Notes: generated by a model not told the origin, from the sequence alone. Positions 41,084-52,436 are shown, counted from the first letter of the stretch. The stretch is DNA of 64,000 nt from Dechloromonas sp. HYN0024 (GCF_003441615.1 NZ_CP031842.1:1692501-1756500), one strand, 5' to 3'. Numbers and translations are program-made.

Positions 41084-41995
41084 TCAATAACCGTTCTGTT
41101 TGAGGGCCAGCAACTGCAGCATGCGCTCCAGATAGGGTTGCCAGTCGGGCATCTGCAAGCCAAAATCCGTTTCCAGACGGCTGCAATCCAGACGCGAATT
41201 GGCCGGACGCCGGGCTGGCGTCGGATATTCCGCTGTCGTGATGGCCTTGATGGCATCGGCCTTCAGGCGCAGATCGAAGCCCGGCACCTGCCCGGCCTGC
41301 TCAACGATGGTCCGGGCGAACTCGCACCAACTGACCGGCCGCGCCGCAGCGAGGTGGTACAGGCGGCTCTCTCCATTTTCGAGCATCTGCCCCCGACGCG
41401 TCATGGCCAGGGCAATACCGCTCACCGTCGCGATGAGCGCCGCCGGTGTCGGCGATCCAACTTGGTCGGCAACGACATTGAGATTCTCCTTGTCACGTGC
41501 CAGACGCAGGATGGTTTTGACAAAATTACCGCCACGCGCGCCGAACACCCAACTCGTCCGAAAGATCAGCGACTTGCCGCCGGCGGCCCGGATTGCTTCC
41601 TCACCGGCCAGCTTGCTTCGGCCATAAACACTTTGCGGCGCGGTCGCATCGCTTTCGACATAAGGTGCTGCCTTGCTACCATCGTAGACATAATCAGTCG
41701 AGTAATGGATCAGCAAGGCACCCAGCGTCGCTGCCTCAGCCGCCAGAATGCCCGGTGCCTCGGCATTGATGCGGTACGCCAGTTCGGGCTCCGACTCCGC
41801 CTTGTCGACAGCGGTGTAAGCCGTGGCATTGACGATGACAGAAGGGCGAACCGACCGCAGCACGGAACGAATCTGCGCCGGATCGGCCAGATCGCACTGA
41901 GATCGCGCACAGGCCACCACGGGACCATGCGGCGCCAGCGAACGTTGCAGTTGCCAGCCAACCTGACCATCCTTGCCGAGCAGAAGTATTGTCAT
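41084..41995 (-). CDS. rfbD: dTDP-4-dehydrorhamnose reductase
   Basis: Last step of dTDP-L-rhamnose synthesis for surface polysaccharide. The 303-residue SDR-type protein starts MTILLLGKDGQVGWQLQRSL (GxxGxxG NAD(P)H loop) and has STDYVYDGSKAAPYVE, the catalytic YxxxK in VYGRSKLAGEEAI, and FRTSWVFGARGGNFVKTIL. The ATG at 41995 is chosen; the frame stays open upstream only because it runs antisense to map. The other rfb genes are absent from the window, so this copy is isolated, lying just upstream of the rpsB promoter. Confidence 0.93.
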   Translation of the reverse strand: MTILLLGKDGQVGWQLQRSLAPHGPVVACARSQCDLADPAQIRSVLRSVRPSVIVNATAYTAVDKAESEPELAYRINAEAPGILAAEAATLGALLIHYSTDYVYDGSKAAPYVESDATAPQSVYGRSKLAGEEAIRAAGGKSLIFRTSWVFGARGGNFVKTILRLARDKENLNVVADQVGSPTPAALIATVSGIALAMTRRGQMLENGESRLYHLAAARPVSWCEFARTIVEQAGQVPGFDLRLKADAIKAITTAEYPTPARRPANSRLDCSRLETDFGLQMPDWQPYLERMLQLLALKQNGY

Positions 41996-42109
41996 CTGTA
42001 AATCCGCGCTTCGAAAAAGCTGACAGTATGCCATTTCAGGCGCGCTCGGCTTTGCGAAACCCGCCCCATCATTTATCCTTATCCTTTGCCAACGCCCCAC
42101 AGAGCAGCC

Positions 42110-42910
42110 ATGAGCATCAGCATCAAGACCCCGGAAGAAATCGAAAAAATGAGAATCGCCGGGCGTCTGGCCGGAGAGGTCCTCGATTACATCGAGCCCT
42201 TCGTCAAGGCCGGCATCACCACCGACGAACTCGACAAGCTTTGCCACGACTACATGGTCAATGTCCAGGGCTGCATCCCCGCCCCGCTCAACTATGCACC
42301 GTCGGGTTACGATCCCTACCCCAAGTCGATCTGCACTTCGGTCAACCAACAGGTCTGCCACGGCGTCCCCGGCGAGCGCGTGCTGAAGATTGGCGACATC
42401 ATCAATCTCGACATCACGACCATCAAGGACGGCTACCACGGCGACACCAGCCGCATGTTCGTCGTCGGCGAAGGCTCGATCCAGGCCAAGCGCCTGTGCG
42501 AAATCACCTTTGAATGCATGTGGCTGGGTATCTCGGTGGTCAAGCCCGGCGCTCATCTTGGCGACATCGGCGCGATCATCCAGAAATATGCAGAAAAGAA
42601 TGGCTGCTCGGTCGTCCGTGAGTTTTGCGGCCACGGCATCGGCGCCAAATTTCACGAAGATCCGCAGGTCCTGCACTACGGCAAGGGCGGCACCGGTCCC
42701 AAGCTCGAACCGGGGATGATTTTCACCATCGAACCGATGATCAACGCCGGCAAGGCCGCCATCCGCGAAATGGCCGATGGCTGGACCATCGTCACCAAGG
42801 ACCGCAGCCTCTCGGCGCAGTGGGAACATACCGTGCTGGTAACCGACACAGGCTATGAAATCATGACGCAATCTGCCGGTAGCCGCGCCAAACCTGACTG
42901 GATCAACTGA
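42110..42910 (+). CDS. map: Methionine aminopeptidase type I
   Basis: Removes the initiator methionine from nascent proteins. The 266-residue protein shows [20 protein letters not shown] at the start, [20 protein letters not shown], the metal-ligand stretch [39 protein letters not shown] with the active-site His, and [11 protein letters not shown]. It shares a one-base TGATG junction with glnD. In many bacteria map lies beside rpsB; here it is on the opposite strand with rfbD in between. Confidence 0.96.
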   Translation: MSISIKTPEEIEKMRIAGRLAGEVLDYIEPFVKAGITTDELDKLCHDYMVNVQGCIPAPLNYAPSGYDPYPKSICTSVNQQVCHGVPGERVLKIGDIINLDITTIKDGYHGDTSRMFVVGEGSIQAKRLCEITFECMWLGISVVKPGAHLGDIGAIIQKYAEKNGCSVVREFCGHGIGAKFHEDPQVLHYGKGGTGPKLEPGMIFTIEPMINAGKAAIREMADGWTIVTKDRSLSAQWEHTVLVTDTGYEIMTQSAGSRAKPDWIN

Positions 42911-45468
42911 TGTCCTGCGATGTCGCCGCCCTACGGGCTGAAGTCAAGGCTGGCTATAGCCGCCTCCAGCAAAACTATGAACAGACCGGCGACGCCGACG
43001 CCCTCCTCGTTGAGCGCTGCCAGCAAGTAGACAGCGTTCTCGAGCGCCTGTGGAAATCCTTCGACTTCCCGGCCACGCTGGCGCTTGCGGCGGTCGGCGG
43101 CTATGGTCGCGGTGAACTTTACCCGGCCTCCGACATCGACCTGCTGGTCTTGCTGCCACAGGAAGCAAACAGCGCCCTCCAGGAAAAACTGGAATGCCTG
43201 ATCAGTTCATTCTGGGATATCGGACTGGAGATCGGCCACAGCGTCCGGACCATCCAGGACTGCCTGAATGAAGCCGCCAATGACATCACGGTGCAGACCG
43301 CTCTCCTCGAAGCTCGCCTGCTGACCGGCAATGGCAAGCTGTTTGCCACCTTCGAGAAGCGCCTGCGCGGCAATCTTGACCCGCTGGTCTTCTGCGAAGC
43401 CAAGCGCATCGAGCAACAGGAGCGATACCTTCGTTTCAACGAGACGCCCTACAGTCTCGAACCCAACTGCAAGGATTCCCCGGGTGGTCTGCGCGACTTT
43501 CAGGTCATTTTCTGGATTGCCAAGGCCGCCGGTTATGGATCAACCTGGGAAGAACTTCACGCCAACGGCATTATCACCACCGAAGGCATGACCCAGGCCA
43601 GGGAGTGTCAGGCATATCTGTCCCATCTGCGCATTCGCCTCCACCTCATGCTCGGACGGCGCGAAGATCGCCTGCTCTTCGACTACCAGAGCAATCTGGC
43701 CGCCAAATACGGCTTTGTCTCGAATGAGGCAAAACGCGCCTCCGAACAACTGATGCAGGTCTATTACCGCACAGCCAAAACGGTCTGCCTGCTCAACACC
43801 ATCCTGCTGCAAAACATGGCAGCCGCACTGACGCCGGAAAACGAACTGACGCCCCAGCCGTTCGATGACCACTTCCAGACCGTCGGCAACCTGCTCGATA
43901 TCCGCGACGAAGCCCTCTTCGAAAAGCAGCCGTCAGCCATCCTCGACAGCTTCCTAGTCATGCAGGAAACCCATGAACTGTCCGGCATGACGGCCCGCAC
44001 CTTGCGCGCCCTGTGGCGGGCCCGGGAGCAGATAACCCCCGAATTCCGGGCCGATCCAGCCAACCGGGCGCTGTTCCTCAGGCTGCTGCAAAGCGAGCGC
44101 GGCATCATTCATGAATTCCGCCGGATGAACCAGCTCGACATCCTTGGCGCCTACCTGCCCAATTTCGGACGCATCGTCGGCCAGATGCAGCATGACCTGT
44201 TCCACGTCTACACCGTTGACCAGCACATCCTGCAAGTCCTGCGCAATATCCGCCGCTTCACGATGAGCGAGTTCGCCCACGAATATCCGCTCTGCTCGCG
44301 CATCGTCGCCGAACTCGAGCACCCCTGGCTGCTCTACATCGCCGCCCTTTTCCATGACATTGCCAAGGGTCGCGGCGGCGACCACTCGGCGCTCGGCACC
44401 GTCGACGCCGAGGAGTTTTGCCAGAATCATGGCTTGAGTGCTGAAGACACTGAGCTCGTGGTCTGGCTGGTGCGCAATCATCTCGTCATGTCACAAGTCG
44501 CCCAGAAGGAAGACCTCAGCGACCCCGATGTGATCGGCAACTTCGTCAAACTGGTTGGCGATGTTCGCCACCTGCAGTCGCTATATTTGCTGACCCACGC
44601 CGACATCCGGGGCACCAGCCCGAAGGTCTGGAACCACTGGAAAGGCAAACTGCTGGCCGACCTCTACTATCAGGCACTGGAACACCTCTCGAATGGCAAT
44701 GCGCCGGCCGCGCACGGAGTAATCGCCGACCGCCAGAAAGAAGCGATGCGCCTGCTGCGCTTCTTCGCCCTCTCCGACACCGTGCACGAGCGCCTTTGGA
44801 AGCAGCTCGACACCGTTTATTTCCTGCGCCATTCGGCCGAGGAAATCGCCTGGCACACACGTTCGCTGCACTACCGGATCTACAACAACCAGCCGGTCGT
44901 CCGGGCCCGCCAATATCAGGAAGGCGACGGCCTCCAGGTCATGGTCTACACCCAGGACCAGCCCGATCTCTTCGCCCGCATCGTCGGCTTCTTCGCCCGC
45001 GCCGGCTACAGCATCGTCGACGCCAAGATCCACACCACGGCCCACGGCTACGCCCTCGACAGCTTTGTCGTGCTGGATGTTGAAAATCGTGACAACGACC
45101 GTGAAATGGTCGCCTACATCGAGCATGAACTGGAGCAGCGCCTGCTCCACCAGATGCCTCCCGATGTTCCCTCCTCCGGCCGACTGTCAAGACAGGTCAA
45201 ACACTTCCCGATCAAGCCCGAAGTCGACATCCGGGGCGATGAAAAGGGCTCGCATTTCATTCTGACCATGGTCGCTGCCGACCGCCCCGGCCTCCTCTAC
45301 ACCGTCGCCAATACCCTGGCCGAGCATGGCGCCTATCTCCATACCGCCAAGATCACAACACTTGGCGAACGTGCGGAAGACGTTTTCCTGATCAGTGGCG
45401 GCGACCTGCGTGATACCGGCAAGCGCATCCGTCTTGAAACAGAATTGATGGAGCGGCTCAAGGTTTAA
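42910..45468 (+). CDS. glnD: [Protein-PII] uridylyltransferase / uridylyl-removing enzyme
   Basis: Nitrogen sensor that uridylylates PII proteins when glutamine is low and removes UMP when it is high. The 852-residue protein has the nucleotidyltransferase site [20 protein letters not shown] near residue 60, the [11 protein letters not shown] segment near 190, the HD phosphohydrolase motif [15 protein letters not shown] near 480, and two C-terminal ACT domains ([20 protein letters not shown] and [20 protein letters not shown]) that bind glutamine. Start overlaps the map stop by one base. Confidence 0.97.
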   Translation: MSCDVAALRAEVKAGYSRLQQNYEQTGDADALLVERCQQVDSVLERLWKSFDFPATLALAAVGGYGRGELYPASDIDLLVLLPQEANSALQEKLECLISSFWDIGLEIGHSVRTIQDCLNEAANDITVQTALLEARLLTGNGKLFATFEKRLRGNLDPLVFCEAKRIEQQERYLRFNETPYSLEPNCKDSPGGLRDFQVIFWIAKAAGYGSTWEELHANGIITTEGMTQARECQAYLSHLRIRLHLMLGRREDRLLFDYQSNLAAKYGFVSNEAKRASEQLMQVYYRTAKTVCLLNTILLQNMAAALTPENELTPQPFDDHFQTVGNLLDIRDEALFEKQPSAILDSFLVMQETHELSGMTARTLRALWRAREQITPEFRADPANRALFLRLLQSERGIIHEFRRMNQLDILGAYLPNFGRIVGQMQHDLFHVYTVDQHILQVLRNIRRFTMSEFAHEYPLCSRIVAELEHPWLLYIAALFHDIAKGRGGDHSALGTVDAEEFCQNHGLSAEDTELVVWLVRNHLVMSQVAQKEDLSDPDVIGNFVKLVGDVRHLQSLYLLTHADIRGTSPKVWNHWKGKLLADLYYQALEHLSNGNAPAAHGVIADRQKEAMRLLRFFALSDTVHERLWKQLDTVYFLRHSAEEIAWHTRSLHYRIYNNQPVVRARQYQEGDGLQVMVYTQDQPDLFARIVGFFARAGYSIVDAKIHTTAHGYALDSFVVLDVENRDNDREMVAYIEHELEQRLLHQMPPDVPSSGRLSRQVKHFPIKPEVDIRGDEKGSHFILTMVAADRPGLLYTVANTLAEHGAYLHTAKITTLGERAEDVFLISGGDLRDTGKRIRLETELMERLKV

Positions 45469-45524
45469 CCGGCTTTTCGGCAGGCTGCACGGCACCGGGC
45501 AAACCCCTTGTGCAGTGCAGCAGG

Positions 45525-45553
45525 TTGCTCTGTCCGCCGCATCCCGTTATAGT
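45525..45553 (+). promoter_or_regulatory. Promoter of the gcv riboswitch operon
   Basis: -35 TTGCTC (45525-45530), 17-base spacer, -10 TATAGT (45548-45553). Transcription would start near 45560, exactly where the first glycine aptamer begins. Confidence 0.7.
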
Positions 45554-45559
45554 GCCAGC

Positions 45560-45728
45560 CGTTCCGTGGGAGAGCGCAGATCCGTCTGCCGCCGAAGGCG
45601 CAATTTCACCCGAAAACGCTCAGGCAAAAGGACCGCGGAACCGAAATGGCTTGCCATTTTGAAACTCTGGAGAGCGGCGTCAACAGCGCCCACCGATGGG
45701 GCAAATCTCTCAGGTATCGAGGACAGAG
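45560..45728 (+). promoter_or_regulatory. Tandem glycine riboswitch (two aptamers)
   Basis: Two consecutive glycine (gcvT-type) aptamers. Aptamer 1 (about 45561-45641) is closed by GTTCCG/CGGAAC and has the GGGAGAGC ... GCCGAAGGCGCAA ... CGCTCAGGCAAAAGGACCG consensus. Aptamer 2 (about 45662-45728) has CTGGAGAGCGGC ... GCGCCCACCGATGGGGCAAA ... TCTCAGGTATCGAGGACAGAG, with a CTCT/AGAG closing stem whose 3' side touches the first base of the terminator stem. Family knowledge: glycine binding prevents termination and turns on the cleavage system. gcvT follows after 86 bases. Confidence 0.93.
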
Positions 45729-45770
45729 GGGTGAAACGCAAGATGTGTATCTTTCGTTTCACCCCTTTTT
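45728..45770 (+). terminator. Intrinsic terminator, expression platform of the glycine riboswitch
   Basis: An 11-bp perfect stem GGGGTGAAACG/CGTTTCACCCC with an inner AAG/CTT pairing and then TTTTT. Its 5' arm starts at the base ending the closing stem of aptamer 2, so ligand-bound aptamer and terminator compete. Confidence 0.85.
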
Positions 45771-45813
45771 CGTTTCTAGAACTGGCATTAACAAATGCCT
45801 GTAAAGGATTGAT

Positions 45814-46905
45814 ATGCTGAAGAAAACTGTTTTAAATTCTGCTCACCGTGCGATGAATGCCCGGATGGTCGATTTCGGCGGCTGGGACATGCCGGTGAAC
45901 TACGGCTCGCAGATCGAAGAGCACAACGCCGTGCGCAACAACTGTGGCATGTTCGATGTCTCGCACATGTGCCCGGTCGATGTCGTCGGCGCTGATTGCC
46001 GCACCTTCCTCTCCCGCCTCGTCGCCAACGATGTCGCCAAGCTCAAGGTTTCCGGCAAGGCCCTTTACGCCGTCATGCTCAATGATGCCGGCGGGGTCAT
46101 CGACGACCTGATCATCTATTTCCTGACCGACACCAGCTTCCGTATCGTCGTCAATGCTGGCACGGCCGACAAGGATCTGGCCTGGATGCAGGCCAAGGTC
46201 GCCGAATGGAAACTTGACGTAAGCATCACCCAGCGCCGTGACGGAACCAATAACCTCGGCATCATCGCCGTCCAGGGTCCGAATGCCCGCAGCAAGGTTT
46301 GGGAAGTCCTGCCCCAGGCCAAGACTGCGACCGAGGGCCTGAAAGCCTTCTTCGCCGCAGAAGTCGACCAGTACTTTATCGCCAGCACCGGCTACACCGG
46401 TGAGGACGGCTACGAAATCATGATGCCGGCCGAAGAAGCCGAAGCCCTGTGGAACAAGCTCAACGCTGCTGGCGTCGCACCCTGCGGCCTCGGCGCCCGC
46501 GACACGCTGCGCCTTGAAGCCGGCATGAACCTCTACGGCCAGGACATGGATGAGACGGTTTCGCCGCTCGACGCCGGTCTGGCCTGGACCGTTTCCCTCA
46601 ATACCGAGCGCGACTTCGTCGGCAAGGCAGCCCTCATCGCCAACGGCCAGCAGAAACAATTCCTCGGCCTGATCCTCCTCGACAAGGGCGTCCTGCGCGG
46701 CCACCAGAAAGTCATGACCGCCCAGGGCGACGGTGAAATCACCTCCGGCAGCTTCTCGCCGACCCTGCAACAATCCATCGCCCTCGCCCGCCTGCCGCTC
46801 GGCGTCCAGATCGGCGACACGGTGGAAGTCGATATTCGTGGCAAGGCCCTCAAGGCCAAGGTCAGCAAACCCGTATTCGCCCGCAACGGCAAAGCAGTCA
46901 TCTAA
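45814..46905 (+). CDS. gcvT: Aminomethyltransferase (glycine cleavage T protein)
   Basis: Transfers the methylene group from aminomethyl-lipoyl GcvH to tetrahydrofolate, releasing ammonia. The 363-residue protein has [20 protein letters not shown] at the N-terminus, [15 protein letters not shown], the folate-site region [15 protein letters not shown] and [22 protein letters not shown]. It starts 43 bases after the riboswitch terminator and heads gcvT-gcvH-gcvP. Control by glycine at the transcription level is predicted. Confidence 0.97.
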   Translation: MLKKTVLNSAHRAMNARMVDFGGWDMPVNYGSQIEEHNAVRNNCGMFDVSHMCPVDVVGADCRTFLSRLVANDVAKLKVSGKALYAVMLNDAGGVIDDLIIYFLTDTSFRIVVNAGTADKDLAWMQAKVAEWKLDVSITQRRDGTNNLGIIAVQGPNARSKVWEVLPQAKTATEGLKAFFAAEVDQYFIASTGYTGEDGYEIMMPAEEAEALWNKLNAAGVAPCGLGARDTLRLEAGMNLYGQDMDETVSPLDAGLAWTVSLNTERDFVGKAALIANGQQKQFLGLILLDKGVLRGHQKVMTAQGDGEITSGSFSPTLQQSIALARLPLGVQIGDTVEVDIRGKALKAKVSKPVFARNGKAVI

Positions 46906-46928
46906 ATCCCCCCATTCAGGAGAAACCC

Positions 46929-47315
46929 ATGTCCAAAGTCCTCGCCAACCTCAAGTACGCCGCCTCCCACGAATGGATGCTGCTTAACGCTGACGGCTCC
47001 GTCACCGTCGGCATTACCGACCACGCCCAGGAAGCCCTCGGCGACCTCGTCTTCGTCGAACTGCCGGAAGTCGGCGCCCATTACGCCGCGGAAAAGGAAA
47101 TCGCCGTTGTCGAATCGGTCAAGGCCGCAGCTGACGTCTATGCGCCGATCTCCGGCACCGTCACCGAAGTAAATCAGGCTGCCGCTGACGCCCCGGAATC
47201 GGTCAATCAGGATGCCTACGCCGCCTGGCTGTTCAAGATGACCCCGGACAACGTCGCCGACCTCGACAAGATGCTCGACGACGCCGCCTATCAGGCTGTT
47301 GCCGACGCCGCCTAA
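46929..47315 (+). CDS. gcvH: Glycine cleavage system H protein
   Basis: Small lipoyl carrier that shuttles the aminomethyl group between P, T and L proteins. The 128-residue protein has KYAASHEWM near the N-terminus and the lipoylation site [15 protein letters not shown] with Lys65. RBS AGGAGAAACCC precedes the ATG. Located 23 bases after gcvT and 13 bases before gcvP. Confidence 0.97.
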   Translation: MSKVLANLKYAASHEWMLLNADGSVTVGITDHAQEALGDLVFVELPEVGAHYAAEKEIAVVESVKAAADVYAPISGTVTEVNQAAADAPESVNQDAYAAWLFKMTPDNVADLDKMLDDAAYQAVADAA

Positions 47316-47328
47316 GCAAGGACTGCCC

Positions 47329-50220
47329 ATGCCGCTCAATCAACCGCTCTCCGCACTGGAGCAGCACGACGAATTCATCGGCCGTCATATCGGCCCCTGC
47401 GCCTCGGAAATGGCTGCCATGCTCGCCGCCATCGGCGCCGACAGCCTGGAACAGCTGATCGACCAGACCGTTCCCGCCGCCATCCGCCTGCCGGCCGACC
47501 TGCCGCTGCCGGCCCCGCGTCGCGAACATGAAGCACTGGCCGACCTCAAGGCCATGGCGGGCAAGAATGTCGTCAACAAGTCCTGCATCGGCATGGGCTA
47601 TTACGACACCCTGACGCCCAAGGTCATCCTGCGCAATGTCATGGAAAACCCCGGCTGGTACACGGCCTATACGCCCTACCAGGCGGAGATCGCCCAGGGC
47701 CGCCTGGAAGCGCTGATGAACTTCCAGCAGATGGTCGTCGACCTGACCGGCCTCGAAATCGCCAACGCCTCACTGCTCGACGAAGCCACCGCCGCGGCCG
47801 AAGCGATGACCATGGCGCGCCGCGTCTCCAAGTCAAAATCCAACCGCTTCCTGGTCGACGCCGCCTGCTTCCCGCAGACCATCGACGTGGTCAAGACCCG
47901 CGCCGGCTATTTCGGCTTTGAACTGGTCATCGCCGCCGTCGACACGGTCAAGGATGACGACTTCTTCGGCGCCCTGCTCCAGTACCCCGGCGACAACGGC
48001 GAAGTCCGTGACCTGACCGCCACCATCGCCGGCCTCAAGGCCAAGGGCACCACTGTCGCTGTCGCCACCGACCTGATGGCGCTGGTGCTGCTCAAGTCGC
48101 CCGGTGCCATGGGGGCCGATATCGCCCTCGGTTCGAGCCAGCGTTTCGGCATTCCGATGGGCTTCGGTGGCCCGCACGCCGCCTTCTTTGCCACCCGCGA
48201 AGCCTTCGTCCGCTCGATGCCGGGCCGTATCATCGGCGTCTCCAAGGATGCCCGTGGCAAGACCGCCTACCGCATGACCCTGCAGACGCGCGAACAGCAT
48301 ATCCGCCGCGAAAAAGCCAACTCCAACATCTGCACCTCGCAGGTCCTGCTCGCCAACATGGCCGGCATGTACGCCGTCTATCATGGTGCCGAAGGTCTGC
48401 GTACCATCGCCGGCCGCATCCACCGCCTGACTGCAATTCTCGCCGAAGGCCTCAAGCGGGCCGGCGTCAATCTGCTGACCAAGCAGTTCTACGACACCGT
48501 GCACATCGACCTCGGCGCCCGCGCTGAATCGGTCTATCACGATGCCCTCGCCGCCGGCTACAACCTGCGTCGCGTCGCGGCTGGCGTGCTCGGCATTTCT
48601 TTCGACGAAACAACGACGCGCGCCGATGTCGCCACCCTGTTCAAGCAGATCACCCAGGTCACCCTCGACATGGCGGTGATCGACGCCCAGGTCGCCGCCG
48701 CTGACGCCGCCCTGCCGGAAGCGCAGATCCGCAACGATGCCGTGCTGCAGCACCCGGTGTTCAACACGCACCACACCGAACACGAGATGCTGCGCTACCT
48801 CAAGTCGCTGCAGAACAAGGATCTGGCCCTCGACCACTCGATGATTTCGCTCGGCTCGTGCACCATGAAGCTCAACGCCACCAGCGAAATGATCCCGGTC
48901 ACCTGGCCGGAATTCGGCGGCCTGCATCCCTTCGCACCCCGTGATCAGGCAGTCGGCTATCTGGACATGATCGCCAGCCTGACCGAATGGCTGAAAACCG
49001 TGACCGGCTTCGACGCCATCTGCATGCAGCCCAACTCCGGGGCGCAAGGCGAATACGCCGGTCTGGTCGCCATCGACCGCTACCACGCCAGCCGCGGCGA
49101 GGCGCACCGCAATGTCTGCCTGATCCCCAAGTCGGCCCACGGCACCAACCCGGCCACGGCCCAGATGGCCAACATGAAGGTCGTCGTCGTCGACTGCGAT
49201 GACAATGGCAACGTCGATGTCGCCGACCTCAAGGCCAAGGCCGAAGAACACAAGGACGATCTGGCCTGCCTGATGATCACCTACCCGTCCACGCACGGCG
49301 TGTTCGAGGAGGCGGTCAAGGACATCTGCGCCATCGTCCATGCCAATGGCGGTCAGGTGTACATGGACGGTGCCAACCTCAACGCCCAGGTCGGCCTGAC
49401 CTCGCCCGGCTTCATCGGCGCCGACGTCAGCCACATGAACCTGCACAAGACCTTCGCCATCCCGCACGGCGGCGGCGGACCGGGCATGGGCCCGATTGGC
49501 CTCAAGGCACATCTGGCGCCGTTCATGGCCGACCACGTCGTGCAGCCGACCGGCGACGCCCAGCGCGTCAATGCCGGCCAGGGTGCGGTCTCTGCCGCCC
49601 CCTTCGGCTCGGCCTCGATCCTGACCATCTCCTGGATGTACCTCGCCATGCTCGGCGGCGCCGGTGTCAAGAAGGCGACGCAGGTTGCCATCCTCAACGC
49701 CAACTACGTCGCCCGCCAGCTCGACGCCCACTACCCGGTGCTCTATGTCGGCAAGAACGGCCGCGTCGCCCACGAGTGCATTCTCGACATCCGCCCGATC
49801 AAGGCGGCCACCGGCATCGCCGAAATCGACATTGCCAAGCGCCTGATGGACTACGGTTTCCATGCGCCGACGGTGTCCTTCCCGGTTGCCGGCACGATCA
49901 TGGTCGAGCCGACGGAATCCGAATCGAAGGCTGAACTGGACCGCTTCATCGCGGCCCTCATCGCCATTCGCGAAGAAATCCGCCAGATCGAGAACGGCAT
50001 ATGGACCGCTGACAACAATCCGCTGAAGAATGCTCCGCATTCGCAGGCCGATGTCATCAGTGGTGACTGGCAGCATCCCTACAGCCGGGAGCAGGCCGTT
50101 TTCCCGCTGTCCTGGGTAGCCGCCAACAAGTTCTGGCCGAGCGTCAATCGCATCGACGATGTGTATGGCGACCGCAACCTGAACTGTGCCTGTCCGCCAA
50201 TGGAAGCCTACGCCGACTGA
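47329..50220 (+). CDS. gcvP: Glycine dehydrogenase (decarboxylating), single-chain P protein
   Basis: PLP enzyme that decarboxylates glycine and loads the residue onto GcvH. The 963-residue single chain combines the two halves that some bacteria split into GcvPA and GcvPB. The PLP-lysine motif is [20 protein letters not shown] in the second half; other blocks are [52 protein letters not shown] and [12 protein letters not shown]. The ATG at 47329 (after AAGGACTGCCC) is preferred to the in-frame start 30 bases upstream, which would overlap gcvH. The L protein gene is not in the window. Confidence 0.96.
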   Translation: MPLNQPLSALEQHDEFIGRHIGPCASEMAAMLAAIGADSLEQLIDQTVPAAIRLPADLPLPAPRREHEALADLKAMAGKNVVNKSCIGMGYYDTLTPKVILRNVMENPGWYTAYTPYQAEIAQGRLEALMNFQQMVVDLTGLEIANASLLDEATAAAEAMTMARRVSKSKSNRFLVDAACFPQTIDVVKTRAGYFGFELVIAAVDTVKDDDFFGALLQYPGDNGEVRDLTATIAGLKAKGTTVAVATDLMALVLLKSPGAMGADIALGSSQRFGIPMGFGGPHAAFFATREAFVRSMPGRIIGVSKDARGKTAYRMTLQTREQHIRREKANSNICTSQVLLANMAGMYAVYHGAEGLRTIAGRIHRLTAILAEGLKRAGVNLLTKQFYDTVHIDLGARAESVYHDALAAGYNLRRVAAGVLGISFDETTTRADVATLFKQITQVTLDMAVIDAQVAAADAALPEAQIRNDAVLQHPVFNTHHTEHEMLRYLKSLQNKDLALDHSMISLGSCTMKLNATSEMIPVTWPEFGGLHPFAPRDQAVGYLDMIASLTEWLKTVTGFDAICMQPNSGAQGEYAGLVAIDRYHASRGEAHRNVCLIPKSAHGTNPATAQMANMKVVVVDCDDNGNVDVADLKAKAEEHKDDLACLMITYPSTHGVFEEAVKDICAIVHANGGQVYMDGANLNAQVGLTSPGFIGADVSHMNLHKTFAIPHGGGGPGMGPIGLKAHLAPFMADHVVQPTGDAQRVNAGQGAVSAAPFGSASILTISWMYLAMLGGAGVKKATQVAILNANYVARQLDAHYPVLYVGKNGRVAHECILDIRPIKAATGIAEIDIAKRLMDYGFHAPTVSFPVAGTIMVEPTESESKAELDRFIAALIAIREEIRQIENGIWTADNNPLKNAPHSQADVISGDWQHPYSREQAVFPLSWVAANKFWPSVNRIDDVYGDRNLNCACPPMEAYAD

Positions 50221-50762
50221 TGGCCGTCGATCTCTCTGCCATCGCCAAATGGCCGAACGTCCCCGCCTGTTACGACTGGTTGTCGCTTGACCGGCGGGGC
50301 GACTGGCGATTGCAGGGAGCGCGCGTCACTCACAGCGGCCTGATCCAGTTCATCAACCGGCAATACGGTTGCGACAAATCAGGCTGCTGGTTTCTGCAAA
50401 ACGGCCCGCAACGCGTCTTCGTTGCACTGGCCTACACCCCCTGGATTTTCCGGCGCGACGGCGAGATGTTTGTCAGCCATACCGGCGAGGCAGCCGGTGC
50501 CATCACGGCCATCCATCTCGACGAAGAAGGCAGCGTTCTGCTCGAAACCGCGCTCGGCATCGGCCTTCTCGACGACCGCGATCTCCCGGCCTGGCTCGAC
50601 GAATGTCGGCACGACAATGATTGGCCGGTCAGCGAAGAAAACTGGCTCAGCCTGATGTCCGGCTGCGCCGCCAACATCAGCTGGCATGGCATGCCGATTC
50701 GCCAACTGCAAGGCGCTGACGTCGCCCGCCGTTTCAATTTCCAGCCCACCCCCCGTCCCTGA
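50220..50762 (+). CDS. Conserved protein of unknown function, possibly DUF2946 family
   Basis: A 180-residue protein sharing a TGATG junction with gcvP, so it is translated from the gcv mRNA. Blocks such as KWPNVPACYDWLSLDRRGDW, GCWFLQNGPQRVFVALAYTP and EAAGAITAIHLDEEG resemble a betaproteobacterial family of small proteins that I recall as DUF2946; I could not check this. There is no signal peptide or TM helix, and no catalytic motif. Its position suggests a link to glycine or one-carbon metabolism, but that is only context. Confidence 0.7.
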   Translation: MAVDLSAIAKWPNVPACYDWLSLDRRGDWRLQGARVTHSGLIQFINRQYGCDKSGCWFLQNGPQRVFVALAYTPWIFRRDGEMFVSHTGEAAGAITAIHLDEEGSVLLETALGIGLLDDRDLPAWLDECRHDNDWPVSEENWLSLMSGCAANISWHGMPIRQLQGADVARRFNFQPTPRP

Positions 50763-50876
50763 ACATTCAGCACAACAGATCCGGCGCCATGCCGGGAAAA
50801 TTGCTTGCGCAAATGCCAAATAATTAGGCATATTGCGATGATCCAAAGCCATTGCGCCTGCCGCGAAGGGATCATC

Positions 50877-52436
50877 ATGTGTTTCAAGCAATCCAAAATC
50901 ATCGGTTTGAACGACTGGAACTGGGATGGTGATCACATCATGTTCAACACCGTCCTCAAATCCGGCCGGCCGACTGTCGCCAAGCCCTACAAGCAATACC
51001 CGATGGATGTACGGGAATACGTGGCGACTGAAAACAATGCGCTGATTCGCCAGACGCTGAGCAAGGACGTCACCGCCTATATGCGCCGCGAGCACATGAA
51101 CAAAGCCCTGTTCAGCCAGCGGCGCAAGGGGGCCTTCGATTATCGCGTCCACGTCCTGACCAATTTTGTCAGCGAACGCATCCAGTACCAGACCCGGCGC
51201 GGACGCGATCCCTGGCAATACCCGGAAGAAACCCTGGCCCTGCGCACCGGCGATTGCGAAGACATCGCTTTTGTCCTTGCCTCCCTGCTCCTCGCCTCGG
51301 GCGTCAGCGCCTACAACCTGCGCGTCGCTCTCGGCAATGTCCTGACCCGGCACAGCAATGGTCAAGAGATCAGCTATGACCACATGTGGGTCATGTACAA
51401 GGCAGAGTCAGGCCAGTGGCATCTCCTCGAGCCCCTGCGCCAAACGCCGTCGACCGCCGAAACAGGTAGCGGCCAGCCGGCCCTGCCGCTTAATGACGCA
51501 CTGGTATCGATGGAATACCGGCCGCGCTTTGTCTTCAACGGCGATCACGTATGGATCATGCGCAATCTCGATCAGGATGGCGACCTCGAACAACTGGTCC
51601 GCAAGAACTGGCATCGGATCAATCCCAAATTTGCCGGTGCCGTACACCAGAACATCGTCAACCAGGCGCTCGCCGGCATTGCCCCAGCGGCCATGGTCAA
51701 TTCACTGAACCGCCACTTTTCTTTCGGGTGGACCAATGGCCTAGTCCCGATCATCGAAGACATCGACAATTTCGTCACCCACGGCTACAACTCCCTCGAT
51801 CACTTCGACAACGGCTTCATTGCCGAAGGCTGGGCAGTGGTCACTGAACGCCTGACCAATTTCGGCAAGAACAATACCGATTTCGACAGCTTTGCCTTGG
51901 CCGCCCATGGCATTTCTGATTTCTATGCCCATAGCTCCTACGGCCACTTCGCCAAAATCGTCGGTAATGCCTTTGAGACCTACGACCCGCAGAATCCCGC
52001 CAGCCTCGGCATGGCACCGCCAAATTACGCCGCCGGATCGAGCTTCGATCTCTCCGCCTCGGGCGTCTTCAAGCCCAATCGCACGATCTTCAAGGGTGAC
52101 CGTGACAGCATTCCCGATCTCTGGGCAGGGCAGCTGATTTCCGGCCGTTACGCCCAGCCCGGCGATTCGCAATCGATACTCGAAGGGCCAACGAAGATTC
52201 CCGACAGTCTGCTGAAGCGCACCGACTTTGCACAACGTGGTTCGCTACCGCATCACAACACCATGGCAGTTGATCAGGCAACGCGGGAAAAGACACATTT
52301 GCTGTACACCGCCGGCAGTCAGGGGCCGACTGACCGCATGGCCTATGCCAACCAGTTTGCCTGGCGGGTACAAACAGCAACCAATCACATCCGGGCGGCC
52401 TACCTGCAACAGGCTGCGCCGAACAATCACAACTAG
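50877..52436 (+). CDS. Transglutaminase-like domain fused to a HET-C-like domain
   Basis: A 519-residue protein with two parts. Residues about 45-190 form a papain-fold transglutaminase-like domain: Cys127 in RTGDCEDIAFVLASLLLAS, His169 in SYDHMWVMYK and Glu185 in WHLLEPL are the probable triad. Residues about 250-470 resemble the HET-C family of zinc enzymes: YNSLDHFDNG near 305 and AAHGISDFYAHSSYGHF (His344, Asp348, His352), with PHHNT near 460 as a possible further ligand. No signal peptide is seen, so it would act in the cytoplasm. ATG 50877 follows GAAGGGATCATC, preferred over upstream in-frame codons. Substrates are unknown; a peptide or ester hydrolase acting on lipids or cell wall is speculation. 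Confidence 0.8.
   Translation: MCFKQSKIIGLNDWNWDGDHIMFNTVLKSGRPTVAKPYKQYPMDVREYVATENNALIRQTLSKDVTAYMRREHMNKALFSQRRKGAFDYRVHVLTNFVSERIQYQTRRGRDPWQYPEETLALRTGDCEDIAFVLASLLLASGVSAYNLRVALGNVLTRHSNGQEISYDHMWVMYKAESGQWHLLEPLRQTPSTAETGSGQPALPLNDALVSMEYRPRFVFNGDHVWIMRNLDQDGDLEQLVRKNWHRINPKFAGAVHQNIVNQALAGIAPAAMVNSLNRHFSFGWTNGLVPIIEDIDNFVTHGYNSLDHFDNGFIAEGWAVVTERLTNFGKNNTDFDSFALAAHGISDFYAHSSYGHFAKIVGNAFETYDPQNPASLGMAPPNYAAGSSFDLSASGVFKPNRTIFKGDRDSIPDLWAGQLISGRYAQPGDSQSILEGPTKIPDSLLKRTDFAQRGSLPHHNTMAVDQATREKTHLLYTAGSQGPTDRMAYANQFAWRVQTATNHIRAAYLQQAAPNNHN

Noticed and set aside
41996..42871. Upstream extension of rfbD through the antisense of map
   Set aside because: The frame is open but the residues have no family match and the ATG at 41995 gives a normal-length enzyme.
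45515..45820. ORF of 101 codons upstream of gcvT
   Set aside because: It runs through the glycine riboswitch and its terminator, so it is not coding.
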